Below, piece by piece: positions 26,469-36,072 of a stretch of DNA of 64,000 nucleotides. The DNA lies in the NCBI RefSeq assembly GCF_005771565.1, contig NZ_VAWA01000002.1:62001-126000 (forward strand), given 5' to 3'. Below the pieces are notes generated by a model. It was not told the origin of the DNA and searched no databases. It was given only the letters and a program-made list of their open reading frames with translations. A program made the position numbers and the translations under genes. Numbering within the stretch: the stretch's first letter is position 1; every line of letters starts with the position of its first letter. The stretch comes from Nesterenkonia sphaerica (GTDB taxonomy: Bacteria > Actinomycetota > Actinomycetes > Actinomycetales > Micrococcaceae).

Positions 26469-27509
26469 TCAGGCCTGAGAGAAGGCCACCCACTCACGCA
26501 GCACCCGGGCCGCTGCCCCAGAGTCGATTGATTCTGCCGCCCGCTCCATCTGCATCTTCAACCGGGTCACCAGGTCATCCTCCGCCGACGGATCCAGGGC
26601 GGCCAGCCCGGCGGCGGCATTGAGCACCACAGCGTCCCGGACCGGGCCAGCAGTACCTTCCAGGACGTCGCGAACGATCTGTGCGTTCTGCGCTGCGGCG
26701 CCGCCGCGCAGTGCGGTGATCTCACAGCGTTCAATGCCTACGTGCTCGGGCTGCAGCTCGGAGTGCGTGATGGACCCATCGCGGACCTCCCAAATGTCGG
26801 TGGCCGCCGAGGTGGTGATCTTGTCCCGGCCGTCCTGTCCGCGAAACACCAGCGCCTGGGTGCCGCGTGCGGCCAGCGACTGGGCCATCTGCGGGGCAAG
26901 CGCCTGGCTTGCGCAGCCCAGAGCCTGCGCTGTAGGGCGCGCCGGATTGGAGATGGGGCCCAGGAAGTTGAACACGGTACGGATGCCGAGCGATTTGCGA
27001 GTCCCCATGACGTGGCGCATCGCAGGATGAAACTTCTGTGCGAACAAGAACGTGATGCCCAGAGCCTGGGCCGCTGCGGCGACCCGCTGCGTCGGCACAT
27101 CCAGATTCACCCCAAGTGCCTCGATTACGTCTGCCGCACCGGCCGTGGTGGACGCTCCGCGGTTGCCGTGTTTGATGACCCGGGCTCCAGCGCCCACAGC
27201 CACCAGCGAACTCATCGTCGAGATGTTGACCGTACCCAGCCGGTCCCCGCCGGTGCCCACGATGTCCAGAGTCGGCCCCTGGACGGAAATCTGCACCGCC
27301 CTGTTCATCATGGACTCGGACAGCCCCAGGAGCTCCGGCCCGGTCTCACCCTTGGCCCGCAGTGCCACCAGAAATCCGGCAATGCGAGGTTCGTCGAGTT
27401 CCCCGCTCATCAAGTGGTCCATCGCCCACCGGGCCGTCTCGGCGGTGAGATCATTGCCGGCCAGCAGAGTCTCCAAGAGCTCCGGCCACGTCATGCTGTC
27501 AACACTCAT
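26469..27509 (-). CDS. trpD: Anthranilate phosphoribosyltransferase
   Basis: Second step of tryptophan synthesis, joining PRPP to anthranilate; 346 aa. ATG 27509 gives the expected N-terminus (SVDSMTWPELLETLLAGNDL), whereas longer frames run into the upstream spacer. Signature motifs are GTGGDRLGTVNISTM (PRPP loop), KHGNRGAST and NFLGPISNP. It lies alone between def and ctaE, as in other actinobacteria where trpD is unlinked from the trp operon. I see no leader peptide before it. Confidence 0.96.
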   Translation of the reverse strand: MSVDSMTWPELLETLLAGNDLTAETARWAMDHLMSGELDEPRIAGFLVALRAKGETGPELLGLSESMMNRAVQISVQGPTLDIVGTGGDRLGTVNISTMSSLVAVGAGARVIKHGNRGASTTAGAADVIEALGVNLDVPTQRVAAAAQALGITFLFAQKFHPAMRHVMGTRKSLGIRTVFNFLGPISNPARPTAQALGCASQALAPQMAQSLAARGTQALVFRGQDGRDKITTSAATDIWEVRDGSITHSELQPEHVGIERCEITALRGGAAAQNAQIVRDVLEGTAGPVRDAVVLNAAAGLAALDPSAEDDLVTRLKMQMERAAESIDSGAAARVLREWVAFSQA

Positions 27510-27700
27510 ATGCTCCACAATAGCCACCATGCGGACGTGCAGCGCCAGTGGTTTTTCGACACGCTGTAGAAATATTTGCGCAACTTTCACGCCACCGGTG
27601 TGCCCTCGATCCCAGGAATGACGCGGAAACAGCGCAAACCCTGCGAAGCTGCCCCGCGCCACACCGCTGTTCCAGCATGCGAACGGTGACGATTTCAGGC

Positions 27701-27713
27701 CATAATGGGTCCG
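27701..27713 (+). promoter_or_regulatory. ctaE promoter, leaderless type
   Basis: CATAAT (27701-27706) is a good -10 hexamer, and GTG 27713 begins 7 nt further on. No Shine-Dalgarno is visible. Transcription probably starts at the GTG. No convincing -35 hexamer is visible. Confidence 0.55.
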
Positions 27714-28360
27714 TGACGTCTGCAACCCAAGCCCCCGCCGCGCCGGCACGAACTCTGCCGAACCGCCCGAACATGGTCTCCGTGGGAACCATGGTGTGGC
27801 TGACCAGTGAGCTCATGTTCTTCGCTGGCCTGTTCGCCATGTTCTTCACACTGCGCTCCACTCAGCCCGCCATGTGGGCTGAGTACAGTCAGCGACTGGA
27901 TCTGCCCCTGGCCACGCTGATCACCGTCATCCTGGTCGCGAGCTCCGTGACAGCGCAGTTCGGTGTCTTCGCTGCCGAACGCCACCAGCCCCGCCGCACC
28001 GGTGGGCCGCTGAGTATGAAGTCTTGGGGGATGGTGGAGTGGTACATCCTCTCCTTCCTGCTGGGCACAATCTTCATCGCCGGTCAGTCCTACGAGTTCG
28101 CCGTCCTGGTCTCCCATGGGGTCTCCATCCAGACCAACGCGTTCGGCTCGGCGTTCTACATCACCACCGGTTTCCACGGCCTGCACGTCCTCGGCGGTCT
28201 GTTCGCCTTCCTGTACGTGATTGCGCGGGCATACTTCAGCGTGAAGTTCACCCATAAGGAAGCCTCAGCCGCCGTCGTCATCTCGTACTACTGGCACTTT
28301 GTGGATGTGGTCTGGATCGCACTGTTCGGTGTCGTCTACATCCTCCCGCTCCTGGTCTGA
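27713..28360 (+). CDS. ctaE: Cytochrome c oxidase subunit III
   Basis: A 215-aa subunit with five membrane helices. It begins TSATQAPAAPARTLPNRPNMVSVGTMVWLTSE-type sequence at GTG 27713, behind a -10 box 7 nt upstream. Conserved parts are LMFFAGLFAMFF, TTGFHGLHVLGGLFAF and SYYWHFVDVVWIALFG. It heads the second respiratory unit ctaE-qcrC-qcrA-qcrB, apart from ctaCDF but encoding the same supercomplex. Confidence 0.97.
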   Translation: MTSATQAPAAPARTLPNRPNMVSVGTMVWLTSELMFFAGLFAMFFTLRSTQPAMWAEYSQRLDLPLATLITVILVASSVTAQFGVFAAERHQPRRTGGPLSMKSWGMVEWYILSFLLGTIFIAGQSYEFAVLVSHGVSIQTNAFGSAFYITTGFHGLHVLGGLFAFLYVIARAYFSVKFTHKEASAAVVISYYWHFVDVVWIALFGVVYILPLLV

Positions 28361-28418
28361 CCCGCGCGGGCCACCCAAGTCTCTTGAATCGCACCGAGAA
28401 GAAAAGGAACCGGCTGAA

Positions 28419-29216
28419 GTGAAGGCACTCTCTCAGAAGCGCCGCCACCCGTTCGCGTTCGTGGCGCTGCTCCTCCTTGGTCTGCTGCTGACCGGCGGGC
28501 TCTATGCTGCCGCGACCACGGTGAACCAGGCGCAGGCGTCGAACACCCCTGACGGTTTCAGCTCCGAACAGGTCGAGGAGGGCGAGCGGCTGTTCGTGGC
28601 CAACTGCGCCACCTGTCACGGCATGAACGCAGAGGGCTCAGATGCTGGGCCCTCACTGGTGGGCGTCGGTGCGGCGTCTGTCGAGTTCCAGGTCGGCACC
28701 GGGCGCATGCCGATGCAGATGCAGGGCCCCCAGGCGCAGCAGAAGCCGCCGCAGTTCAATGAGGAGCAGACCACCCAGTTGGCCGCCTACGTTGCCTCGC
28801 TGGGCGCGGGCCCCGGGATCCCCGACGACGAGTGGCTCGATGTGGACCAAGGCGATCCAGCGCGCGGCGGAGAGCTCTTCCGCATCAACTGCGCCATGTG
28901 CCACAACGCCGCCGGCGCCGGTGGAGCGCTGACCGAGGGGAAGTACGCCCCCAGCCTCCACGGTGTCGACGCAGTGCACATCTACACCGCCATGACCACC
29001 GGCCCGCAGAACATGCCGGTCTTCAACGATGCCAACATCCCGCCCGAGGACAAGCGCGACATCATCGCCTTCCTGAAGACCTACGAGAAGCAGGGCTCCC
29101 CAGGGGGCTTCTCGCTAGGCTTCCTCGGCCCAGTCTCCGAAGGTCTGTTGATCTGGACCCTCGGGCTTGCCCTCCTGGTCGGCTCCATGGTCTGGCTGAC
29201 CTCACGGTCCTCCTAG
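28419..29216 (+). CDS. qcrC: Cytochrome bc1 complex diheme cytochrome c subunit
   Basis: Membrane-anchored cytochrome cc of 265 aa that carries electrons directly from bc1 to the aa3 oxidase, replacing soluble cytochrome c. It has an N-terminal signal anchor (FAFVALLLLGLLLTGGLYA), two haem c sites CATCH and CAMCH with axial-Met regions (MPMQMQ; NMPVFND), and a C-terminal anchor (LIWTLGLALLVGSMVWL). Start GTG 28419; the region before it is AG-rich (GAAGAAAAGGA) and could bind ribosomes. Confidence 0.97.
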   Translation: MKALSQKRRHPFAFVALLLLGLLLTGGLYAAATTVNQAQASNTPDGFSSEQVEEGERLFVANCATCHGMNAEGSDAGPSLVGVGAASVEFQVGTGRMPMQMQGPQAQQKPPQFNEEQTTQLAAYVASLGAGPGIPDDEWLDVDQGDPARGGELFRINCAMCHNAAGAGGALTEGKYAPSLHGVDAVHIYTAMTTGPQNMPVFNDANIPPEDKRDIIAFLKTYEKQGSPGGFSLGFLGPVSEGLLIWTLGLALLVGSMVWLTSRSS

Positions 29217-29277
29217 GCTCACGACCCACCACACGCACCTAGACCGCACTTGAGAAACAGCAAAGGACGAAAACCAT

Positions 29278-30372
29278 ATGGCCGAGCACGGTAACGGTGA
29301 CTCAACCGCCGTCGTCAAAGCCGGTGACGGGACCTCGGGCGGTTATGCCATCGACAACCCCGGGCTGCCGCCGCACCGCCCTCGTTTGGCCGATGTTGAC
29401 GAGAAGGCCGCAAAGCGCAGTGAGCGCCAGGTCGCCGCGATGTTTATCGTCTCCATCATCGGTACCCTCATGTTCTTCGTCGGGTACTTCGCCGTGGCGA
29501 GAATGGACCAGTTCGACGACTACTTCGAGGGTATGACCGCCCTGCGGGTACAGAACACGCTCATCGGCGTCGGCACAGCTCTGGCCATGCTCGGAATCGG
29601 CCTGGGGATCGTCCACTGGGCCAAGACACTGATGCCCGACCACGAGGTCACCGAGGCCCGCAAGCCGCTGCGTACCGAAGCTGACCGGGCCGAGGCGGAG
29701 GAGATCGTCACCGGGATCATCGAGGAAACGCAGATCAAACGGCGCCCGCTGCTGCGCAACACGATGATTGCCGCGGCGCTGCTGGCACCGCTGCCGGCCG
29801 TGGTGCTTTTCCGTGACTTGGACCGCACCGAGGACTTCGGCGTCGAGCGGATGCGGCACTCCCTGTGGGACGAAGGGGTGCGCTTGGTCCGGGACCCCAC
29901 CGGCACCCCGATCCGGGCCTCTGACCTCACTATCGGTTCGGCGATGCATGTGATTCCGGAGAATCTGCGTGAGATCGAGTCTCACGGGGACCGGCTGGCT
30001 GAGAAGGCCAAGGCCGTGGTCCTGCTGATGCGGCTGAACCCGGATGACCTCAAGGAGCCCACCCCGGGCCGGGAGGACTGGGGCCACGACGGCATCATTG
30101 CCTGCTCCAAAGTGTGCACCCATGTGGGATGCCCGGTGGCCCTCTACGAACGGCACACCCACCACCTGCTGTGCCCGTGCCACCAGTCCACATTCGATGC
30201 CTCCGAAGAGTTCAAAGTGACCTTCGGCCCCGCCGGTCGTCCGCTGCCTCAGCTGCCGATCACCGTCGACGATGAAGGCTTCCTCATCGCCCGCAGCGAC
30301 TTCACTGAGCCTGTCGGGCCGACCTACTGGGAGCGCGGCCACACTGATCCGGAAGGTGACTTTCCCGCATGA
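29278..30372 (+). CDS. qcrA: Cytochrome bc1 complex Rieske iron-sulfur subunit
   Basis: A 364-aa Rieske protein with three N-terminal membrane helices (about 50-70, 90-112, 160-180), the actinobacterial layout. The 2Fe-2S ligands are in CTHVGCPV and CPCHQSTFD, with the conserved Ser/Gly region GPAGRPLPQLP after them. It accepts an electron from quinol. It starts at ATG 29278 and its stop overlaps the qcrB start (ATGA). Confidence 0.97.
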   Translation: MAEHGNGDSTAVVKAGDGTSGGYAIDNPGLPPHRPRLADVDEKAAKRSERQVAAMFIVSIIGTLMFFVGYFAVARMDQFDDYFEGMTALRVQNTLIGVGTALAMLGIGLGIVHWAKTLMPDHEVTEARKPLRTEADRAEAEEIVTGIIEETQIKRRPLLRNTMIAAALLAPLPAVVLFRDLDRTEDFGVERMRHSLWDEGVRLVRDPTGTPIRASDLTIGSAMHVIPENLREIESHGDRLAEKAKAVVLLMRLNPDDLKEPTPGREDWGHDGIIACSKVCTHVGCPVALYERHTHHLLCPCHQSTFDASEEFKVTFGPAGRPLPQLPITVDDEGFLIARSDFTEPVGPTYWERGHTDPEGDFPA

Positions 30373-32102
30373 GCGCCTCAAAACAGACATACACCGAGGA
30401 CGAGTACCTCGAGGTCAATGAGTACCAGCCCAAATCGAACACCGGCAGGATTGCCAACTACGTGGACACCCGCGTCGGCGGCACCAGCATGGTGCGCGAA
30501 TTCGGACGCAAGGTGTTCCCCGATCACTGGACATTCATGTTCGGTGAAGTGGCCCTCTACAGCTTCATCATCACGGTCATTTCCGGGGCCTTCCTGACGT
30601 TCTGGTTCGACCCCTCGATGGCGACCACCCGGTACTCCGGCTCCTACGCCCCACTGCAGGGGCTGGAGATGTCGATGGCTTATGCCACTTCGCTGGAGCT
30701 GAGCTTTGACGTCCGTGGCGGCCTGTTCATGCGCCAGCTGCACCACTGGGGCGCGCTGATGTTCGTCCTGGCCATGAGCGTGCACATGATCCGCGTGTTC
30801 TTCACCGGCGCCTTCCGGAAGCCCCGCGAGCTGAACTGGGTGGTGGGCGCATCGCTGCTGATCCTCGGACTCGGAGCTGGCTTCACCGGCTACTCCCTGC
30901 CTGACGAGGTTCTCTCCGGCAACGGTCTGCGGATCATCGACGGTATGCTCAAAGCTATTCCGGTGGTCGGCACCTACACCTCGTTCTTCCTCTTCGGCGG
31001 CGAGTTCCCCGGCAATGAGGTCATCCCGCGGCTCTACGCCCTGCACATTTTCATCATTCCGGCGCTGCTTCTGATTCTCATCGCGGTGCACCTGTTCATG
31101 GTCGTGATGCACAAGCACACGCAGTACCCCGGTCCCGGCCGCACCGAACGCAATGTTGTCGGCTACCCCATCGGGCCGGTCTACGCCGCCAAAGCCGGAG
31201 GATTCTTCTTCATTGTGCTGGGGGTGCTCAGCCTGCTGGCGGGCACGTTCCAGATCAACGCACTGTGGAACTACGGGCCGTACGATCCCTCACCAGTTCA
31301 GGCTGGTACGCAGCCGGACTGGTATATCGGCTGGTTCGACGGCGTGCTGCGCATTATGCCCGGTTTCATCGGGAACATACCGCTGGAGTTCGTCCTGCCC
31401 ACACCGTGGGGTGGGAATGCGATAGCGACTCCGGTGCTGGTGCCGATGATTCCGATCACGCTGCTGCTGCTGGGCGTGTTCGTCTGGCCGTGGCTGGAGA
31501 CCTGGATCACCGGTGATAAGCGTGAGCACCACCTGTTGGACCGTCCACGCAATGCTCCGACCCGGACCGCATTCGGTGTGGCCATGGTGGTGTGGTACCT
31601 CGTGATGTGGGGTGCGGCGTCCTCGGACCTGATGGCTACGCACTTCGCCCTGTCGCTGAATGACGTCATCTACTGGCTGCGTGCAGCGTTCTTCCTGGGG
31701 CCGATCATTGCCTACATATTGACCAAACGCATCTGTCTGGCACTGCAGCGGAAAGACCGCGAGGTGGCCCTGCACGGCCATGAGGCGGGCGTGATTGAAG
31801 TCAGCGCCGACGGTGAGTTCCACGAGAAGCACAAGCTCCCCAACGAGTACGAGCTGTGGACCCTGGTGTCCTACGAGGCGCCGGCGCCGAGCGGCCCGCG
31901 TCCCAATGCCAAGGGCAAGATCACGGCCCTGGAGAAGCTCCGGGCGCGGCTGAACCGCATCTGGTTCGAAGACCGGGTTGTCCCCGTCAGCCGCGAGGAG
32001 TACCTGGAAGTGATGAGCCACCACGGCCACGGCCCGGCTGCGCTGGAGGCGGCAGAATCCCGGCAGGCCATTACGGCTGGCTCATCCACTGACCATCGGT
32101 GA
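30369..32102 (+). CDS. qcrB: Cytochrome bc1 complex cytochrome b subunit
   Basis: Quinol-oxidising cytochrome b of 577 aa, longer than mitochondrial cytochrome b by a C-terminal extension of about 130 residues, as usual in actinobacteria. The haem b histidines are in RQLHHWGALMFVLAMSVHM and LHIFIIPALLLILIAVHLF. The quinol-site tetrapeptide PEWY appears as PDWY (QPDWYIGW). It is the last gene of the unit and is followed by a strong terminator. QcrB is the target of Q203-type inhibitors in mycobacteria. Confidence 0.97.
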   Translation: MSASKQTYTEDEYLEVNEYQPKSNTGRIANYVDTRVGGTSMVREFGRKVFPDHWTFMFGEVALYSFIITVISGAFLTFWFDPSMATTRYSGSYAPLQGLEMSMAYATSLELSFDVRGGLFMRQLHHWGALMFVLAMSVHMIRVFFTGAFRKPRELNWVVGASLLILGLGAGFTGYSLPDEVLSGNGLRIIDGMLKAIPVVGTYTSFFLFGGEFPGNEVIPRLYALHIFIIPALLLILIAVHLFMVVMHKHTQYPGPGRTERNVVGYPIGPVYAAKAGGFFFIVLGVLSLLAGTFQINALWNYGPYDPSPVQAGTQPDWYIGWFDGVLRIMPGFIGNIPLEFVLPTPWGGNAIATPVLVPMIPITLLLLGVFVWPWLETWITGDKREHHLLDRPRNAPTRTAFGVAMVVWYLVMWGAASSDLMATHFALSLNDVIYWLRAAFFLGPIIAYILTKRICLALQRKDREVALHGHEAGVIEVSADGEFHEKHKLPNEYELWTLVSYEAPAPSGPRPNAKGKITALEKLRARLNRIWFEDRVVPVSREEYLEVMSHHGHGPAALEAAESRQAITAGSSTDHR

Positions 32103-32112
32103 TGAATCACTG

Positions 32113-32155
32113 AAGCTGCGGGCCCGCTCCCTTTCGGGGGCGGGCCCGCAGCTTT
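32113..32155. terminator. Bidirectional terminator between qcrB and rarA
   Basis: AAGCTGCGGGCCCGC (32113-32127) and GCGGGCCCGCAGCTT (32140-32154) are a perfect 15-bp inverted repeat with a 12-nt loop. T residues follow on the plus strand, and A residues precede on the other side, so it can serve both convergent units. Confidence 0.88.
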
Positions 32156-32159
32156 GTGG

Positions 32160-33533
32160 TCAGTTCGGGCGACCACGCACAATGTCACGCAGCCGGAGCA
32201 GGCGCTGACTCACCGCACGTTCATTGCCGTTCTCGGTGGGGGAGTAGTAGTCCACCCCGATGAGATCATCCGGTGGGTACTGCTGGCGAGCGACATGGTG
32301 CGGCTGGTCATGGGCGTAGATGTACTCTTTGCCGTGACCCAGGCGTGCGGCACCGGCGTAGTGACTGTCACGCAGGTGCGGCGGCACCGCGCCACCCCGG
32401 CCGGCACGCACATCAGCGATTGCGGCGTCGAGGGCTTTATAGGCGGCGTTGGACTTCGGTGCGGTGGCGATGTGCACGGTGGCCTGGGCCAGGGGTATCC
32501 GCCCTTCAGGCATGCCGATCCGTTGTACTGCGTCTGCTGCGGCGATGGCAGTCTGCAGTGCGGTCGGGTCAGCCATGGCGACTTCCTCAGCGGCGGCGAT
32601 CACCAACCGTCGGGCGATGAATCGCGGATCCTCTCCGGCAACAATCATCCGGGCGAGGTAATGCAGGGCAGCGTCCACATCGGAACCGCGCAGCGACTTG
32701 ATGAACGCTGAAATCACGTCATAGTGCTGGTCACCGTCCTTGTCGTAGCGCTGGACCGCGAAGTCGGCCGCCTGCTGCGCATCCTCGGCCGTGATGTGCA
32801 CTGAGTCTCGGCCGCGTGCTACTGCTGCTGCGGCCTCCAGCGTGGTCAGCACTCGACGGGCGTCGCCGCCGGAGACGCGCAGTATGTGGGCTCGGGCCGC
32901 CGGGTCAAGGTCGAATGCCGCGTCGAGGCCGCGTTCCGAGGCCAGGGCGCGGTCGACCAGGCCGGAGAGGTCCTCTCGGGTCAGCGGAGTCAGGGTCAGC
33001 AGAAGTGACCGGGACAGCAGCGGTGCCACCACACTGAAGGAGGGGTTCTCGGTGGTCGCGGCGATCAGAATGACCCAGCCGTTCTCCACCCCGGGGAGCA
33101 AGGCGTCCTGCTGTGCCTTGTTGAAGCGGTGGATCTCGTCGAGGAACAGCACAGTGGTCACCTGCCGCAGGTCCCGGTCCTCAAGGGCCTGATCCATCAC
33201 CTGCCGGACATCCTTCACTCCGGCGCGGATGGCGGAGAGCTCTACGAACTTCCGTGCGCCGCCGCGGGCCACCACATGCGCAATCGTCGTCTTCCCGGTC
33301 CCGGGCGGACCGTAGAGGATCACGGAGCTGGCCCCGGCGGGTCCGGTGTTCCCCTCAGCCAGGACCCGCAGGGGCGAACCGCCGCCGAGCAGATGCTGCT
33401 GTCCGACGATGTCATCGAGGCTGTGCGGGCGCATCCGGACCGCCAGGGGCGTGTGCCGCCGCGCGGCACGTGGAGCGGTGTCACGCCCGGAGTGGTCGTC
33501 GCCCTCAGGTGCGCTGAACAGATCGCCTGTCAT
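32160..33533 (-). CDS. rarA: Replication-associated recombination protein A (AAA+ ATPase)
   Basis: RarA/MgsA of the clamp-loader-like AAA+ family (relative of human WRNIP1), acting at stalled replication forks; 457 aa. RMRPHSLDDIVGQQHLLG starts the ATPase core. Walker A is YGPPGTGKTTIAHVVA, Walker B FLDEIHRFNKAQQD, sensor 1 in IAATTENPSF, and the C-terminal tetramerisation part has SAFIKSLRGSDVDAALHYLA. ATG 33533 gives MTGDLFSAPEG; an in-frame TTG at 33545 overlaps the stop of the next gene. Confidence 0.95.
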   Translation of the reverse strand: MTGDLFSAPEGDDHSGRDTAPRAARRHTPLAVRMRPHSLDDIVGQQHLLGGGSPLRVLAEGNTGPAGASSVILYGPPGTGKTTIAHVVARGGARKFVELSAIRAGVKDVRQVMDQALEDRDLRQVTTVLFLDEIHRFNKAQQDALLPGVENGWVILIAATTENPSFSVVAPLLSRSLLLTLTPLTREDLSGLVDRALASERGLDAAFDLDPAARAHILRVSGGDARRVLTTLEAAAAVARGRDSVHITAEDAQQAADFAVQRYDKDGDQHYDVISAFIKSLRGSDVDAALHYLARMIVAGEDPRFIARRLVIAAAEEVAMADPTALQTAIAAADAVQRIGMPEGRIPLAQATVHIATAPKSNAAYKALDAAIADVRAGRGGAVPPHLRDSHYAGAARLGHGKEYIYAHDQPHHVARQQYPPDDLIGVDYYSPTENGNERAVSQRLLRLRDIVRGRPN

Positions 33534-33541
33534 GGGTCGCG

Positions 33542-34219
33542 TCAATCCACCGCGGCAAGGTCATCGAGCCATGCCGCCCAGAACTGCTTCCACGCTTCAG
33601 CCCGCTCGGGGGAGGAGAGTTTCTCGTGAGTCACGGTGAGTCTGCCCCCTGCTTTCGCGGGAACACTGCTGAACTGGAGGACACCCAGACCAGTCCGGGT
33701 CTCAGGATCGGTGAGCGTGAACTTCGGTGCCTTCACCCCCGGCTTGGACCGTTCGTCGGCAATCATCGCCGGCAGCAGCGCGGATCTGGCGGCCGGGTCG
33801 TCCAGCAGTCCGCGCAGCTGTGTCCACTCCAGTCCAATGGTCTTGGAGCGTGAGATCGTGAACGTTCCGTCCGGCATCTCACCGGGCAGGCGCCGCCCCG
33901 TGATCCGCTCATATCCCACGGTCACCCCCTGGGCCCACCAGCCGGGGACCCCGTGCTCCTCGCCCACCCAGGTGGCGATGGCGGTGTGACCGGCGTCCCG
34001 TCCCGGCCCGGCGTCTATCAGGGCCACCCACTCCTGCCAGTCGTGTCCGGTTTTGGCGCGGATGGTCTCGTCACTGAACTCCGGCGATGACGTCGCGCTG
34101 CCGCCGTCGTGATCCGGTGCGGATTCACCCAGGACCAGCGGCCGCAGCTGAGCGTACCGCTCAGCGCTGGGCCGCATCTGCTGCTGCAGCCGGGTCAGCT
34201 CAGGCTTGTGGTCACTCAT
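33542..34219 (-). CDS. DUF4287 / SRPBCC-like protein
   Basis: A 225-aa soluble protein. The first part (DETIRAKTGHDWQEWVALID, HTAIATWVGEEHGVPGWWAQGVTVGYERITG) matches the DUF4287 helical module. The second half (FTISRSKTIGLEWTQLRGLLDD to WKQFWAAWLDDLAAV) resembles the SRPBCC/AHSA1 ligand-binding fold that often follows it. ATG 34219. It lies between rarA and aspS on the same strand, 3 nt of its stop overlapping a possible rarA TTG start. Function is unknown. Confidence 0.75.
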   Translation of the reverse strand: MSDHKPELTRLQQQMRPSAERYAQLRPLVLGESAPDHDGGSATSSPEFSDETIRAKTGHDWQEWVALIDAGPGRDAGHTAIATWVGEEHGVPGWWAQGVTVGYERITGRRLPGEMPDGTFTISRSKTIGLEWTQLRGLLDDPAARSALLPAMIADERSKPGVKAPKFTLTDPETRTGLGVLQFSSVPAKAGGRLTVTHEKLSSPERAEAWKQFWAAWLDDLAAVD

Positions 34220-34282
34220 CAGCTCGGAGGCCTCCTCAGCAGAGTTTCAACGGGCATGGTGGGCCATGCCCCGCTGCCTATC

Positions 34283-36061
34283 CTATTGGGTGGCCGCACC
34301 CTTGGGAGCAGGCCGGGCGTCCACCCCGGCCTCTTTGCGCTGCTGAGAGGTGATCGGTGCCGGGGCAGCAGTCAGCGGGTCATATCCCGCGCCGGTCTTG
34401 GGGAAGGCGATGACTTCCCGGATGGACTCTTCACCGGCCAGCAGAGCAACCACGCGGTCCCAGCCGAAAGCGAATCCGCCGTGCGGGGGAGCACCGTACT
34501 TGAAGGCGTCGAGCAGAAACCCGAACTTCTCCCTGGCTTCCTCAGGCGCCAGACCCATCACCTGGAAGACACGCTCCTGCACGTCCTGACGGTGAATACG
34601 GATGGACCCCCCGCCAATCTCGTTGCCGTTGCAGACCAGATCGTAGGCGTAAGCCAGGGCCTCGCCCGGGTCAGTGTCGAACGTCTCCTCAAATTCCGGC
34701 TTCGGCGCGGTGAAGGCGTGGTGCACCGCTGTCCACGCCCCTGAGCCCACGGCCACGTCGCCGGCGGCCTGAGCATCATCTGTGGGCTCGAACATGGGTG
34801 CATCCACCACCCATACGAAGGACCAGCTGCCAGGCTCGATCAGCCCCAGCCGCTGGGCAATCTCATTGCGCGCTGCGCCCAAGAGGCTGCGGGCGGCTGC
34901 CGGCTTATCAGCGGCGAAGAAGATGCAGTCACCAGGTTCAGCGCCCACAGCATCGGCCAGCCCAGCCTTCTCGGACTCGGAGAGGTTCTTGGCCACGGGG
35001 CCGCCGAGCTGTCCGTCCTCCTGCACCAAGACATAGGCCAACCCTTTCGCGCCGCGCTGCTTGGCCCATTCCTGCCACGCGTCCAGGGTCCGTCGCGGCT
35101 GCGCTGCCCCACCGGGCATGACCACTGCACCCACGTAGGCGGCGCGGAAGACCCGGAAGGGCGTCTCCCGGAAGTACTCGGTGAGCTCGGTGAGCTCCAG
35201 ACCGAACCGCAGATCCGGCTTATCCGTGCCGTAGCGCTGCATAGCCTCGCGGTAGGTGATGTGCGGGAAGGGAGCCTGAATCTCGGCACCGATCAGTCTC
35301 CAGAGCTCCCGGGTGACCTCCTCCACCAGGGCGATCACGTCCTCCTGCTCCACGAAGCTGGCCTCAATGTCCAACTGCGTGAACTCCGGCTGCCGGTCAG
35401 CTCGGAAGTCCTCGTCCCGGTAGCACCGGGCCAGCTGGTAGTACTTTTCCACCCCGCCGACCTGCAGCAGCTGCTTGAAAAGCTGCGGCGACTGGGGCAG
35501 GGCGTACCAGGAGCCCGGGTTCAGCCGCGCGGGGACCACAAAGTCGCGCGCACCTTCAGGGGTGGAACGGGTCAGCGTGGGTGTCTCCACCTCCAGGTAG
35601 CCGCGGCGGTGCAGGACCTCCCGAGCAACTCGATTGGCCTCCGAACGCAGCCGCATGGCCTGAGCCGGGCCACGGCGGCGGAGGTCCAGGTAGCGGTGGC
35701 GCAGGCGAGCCTCCTCACCGACTTCCACGTGGTCATCAATCTGGAAAGGCAGTGCCGCCGCCGGGTTGAGCACCTTGGTGGTCTCCGCGATCACTTCCAC
35801 ATCGCCGGAGCTCAGCTGCGGGTTCTCGTTGCCGGCCGGGCGGCGCTCAACCACCCCGGTGACCTGGAGCACGAACTCATTGCGCAGGGGGTCGAAATCC
35901 TCCTCCTCACGCACCACCACCTGGGCCACGCCCTGGGCATCGCGCAGGTCCAGGAAGGCCACGCCCCCATGGTCCCGGCGGCGGGCGACCCAGCCGGTCA
36001 GTGTGACGGTCTGGCCAATCAGCTCGGCGTTGATCTCGCCGGTGGTGTGAGTGCGGAGCAC
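34283..36061 (-). CDS. aspS: Aspartate--tRNA ligase
   Basis: Class II aminoacyl-tRNA synthetase of 592 aa. The N-terminal anticodon-binding OB fold has [22 protein letters not shown]. Motif 2 appears as [19 protein letters not shown], and motif 3 as [13 protein letters not shown] after GGGSIRIH. The bacterial GAD insertion domain lies between. Many actinobacteria use a non-discriminating form together with GatCAB; specificity cannot be read here. GTG 36061 has GGAAGGA upstream. It follows hisS by 11 bp. Confidence 0.97.
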   Translation of the reverse strand: MLRTHTTGEINAELIGQTVTLTGWVARRRDHGGVAFLDLRDAQGVAQVVVREEEDFDPLRNEFVLQVTGVVERRPAGNENPQLSSGDVEVIAETTKVLNPAAALPFQIDDHVEVGEEARLRHRYLDLRRRGPAQAMRLRSEANRVAREVLHRRGYLEVETPTLTRSTPEGARDFVVPARLNPGSWYALPQSPQLFKQLLQVGGVEKYYQLARCYRDEDFRADRQPEFTQLDIEASFVEQEDVIALVEEVTRELWRLIGAEIQAPFPHITYREAMQRYGTDKPDLRFGLELTELTEYFRETPFRVFRAAYVGAVVMPGGAAQPRRTLDAWQEWAKQRGAKGLAYVLVQEDGQLGGPVAKNLSESEKAGLADAVGAEPGDCIFFAADKPAAARSLLGAARNEIAQRLGLIEPGSWSFVWVVDAPMFEPTDDAQAAGDVAVGSGAWTAVHHAFTAPKPEFEETFDTDPGEALAYAYDLVCNGNEIGGGSIRIHRQDVQERVFQVMGLAPEEAREKFGFLLDAFKYGAPPHGGFAFGWDRVVALLAGEESIREVIAFPKTGAGYDPLTAAPAPITSQQRKEAGVDARPAPKGAATQ

Positions 36062-36072
36062 AGCGTCCTTCC

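Noticed and set aside
27510-27749. N-terminal extension of TrpD
   Set aside because: The extra residues are not trpD-like and would run over the ctaE promoter region.
32210-32711. Plus-strand frames opposite rarA
   Set aside because: Shadows of rarA; they begin inside the terminator region and have no domain similarity.
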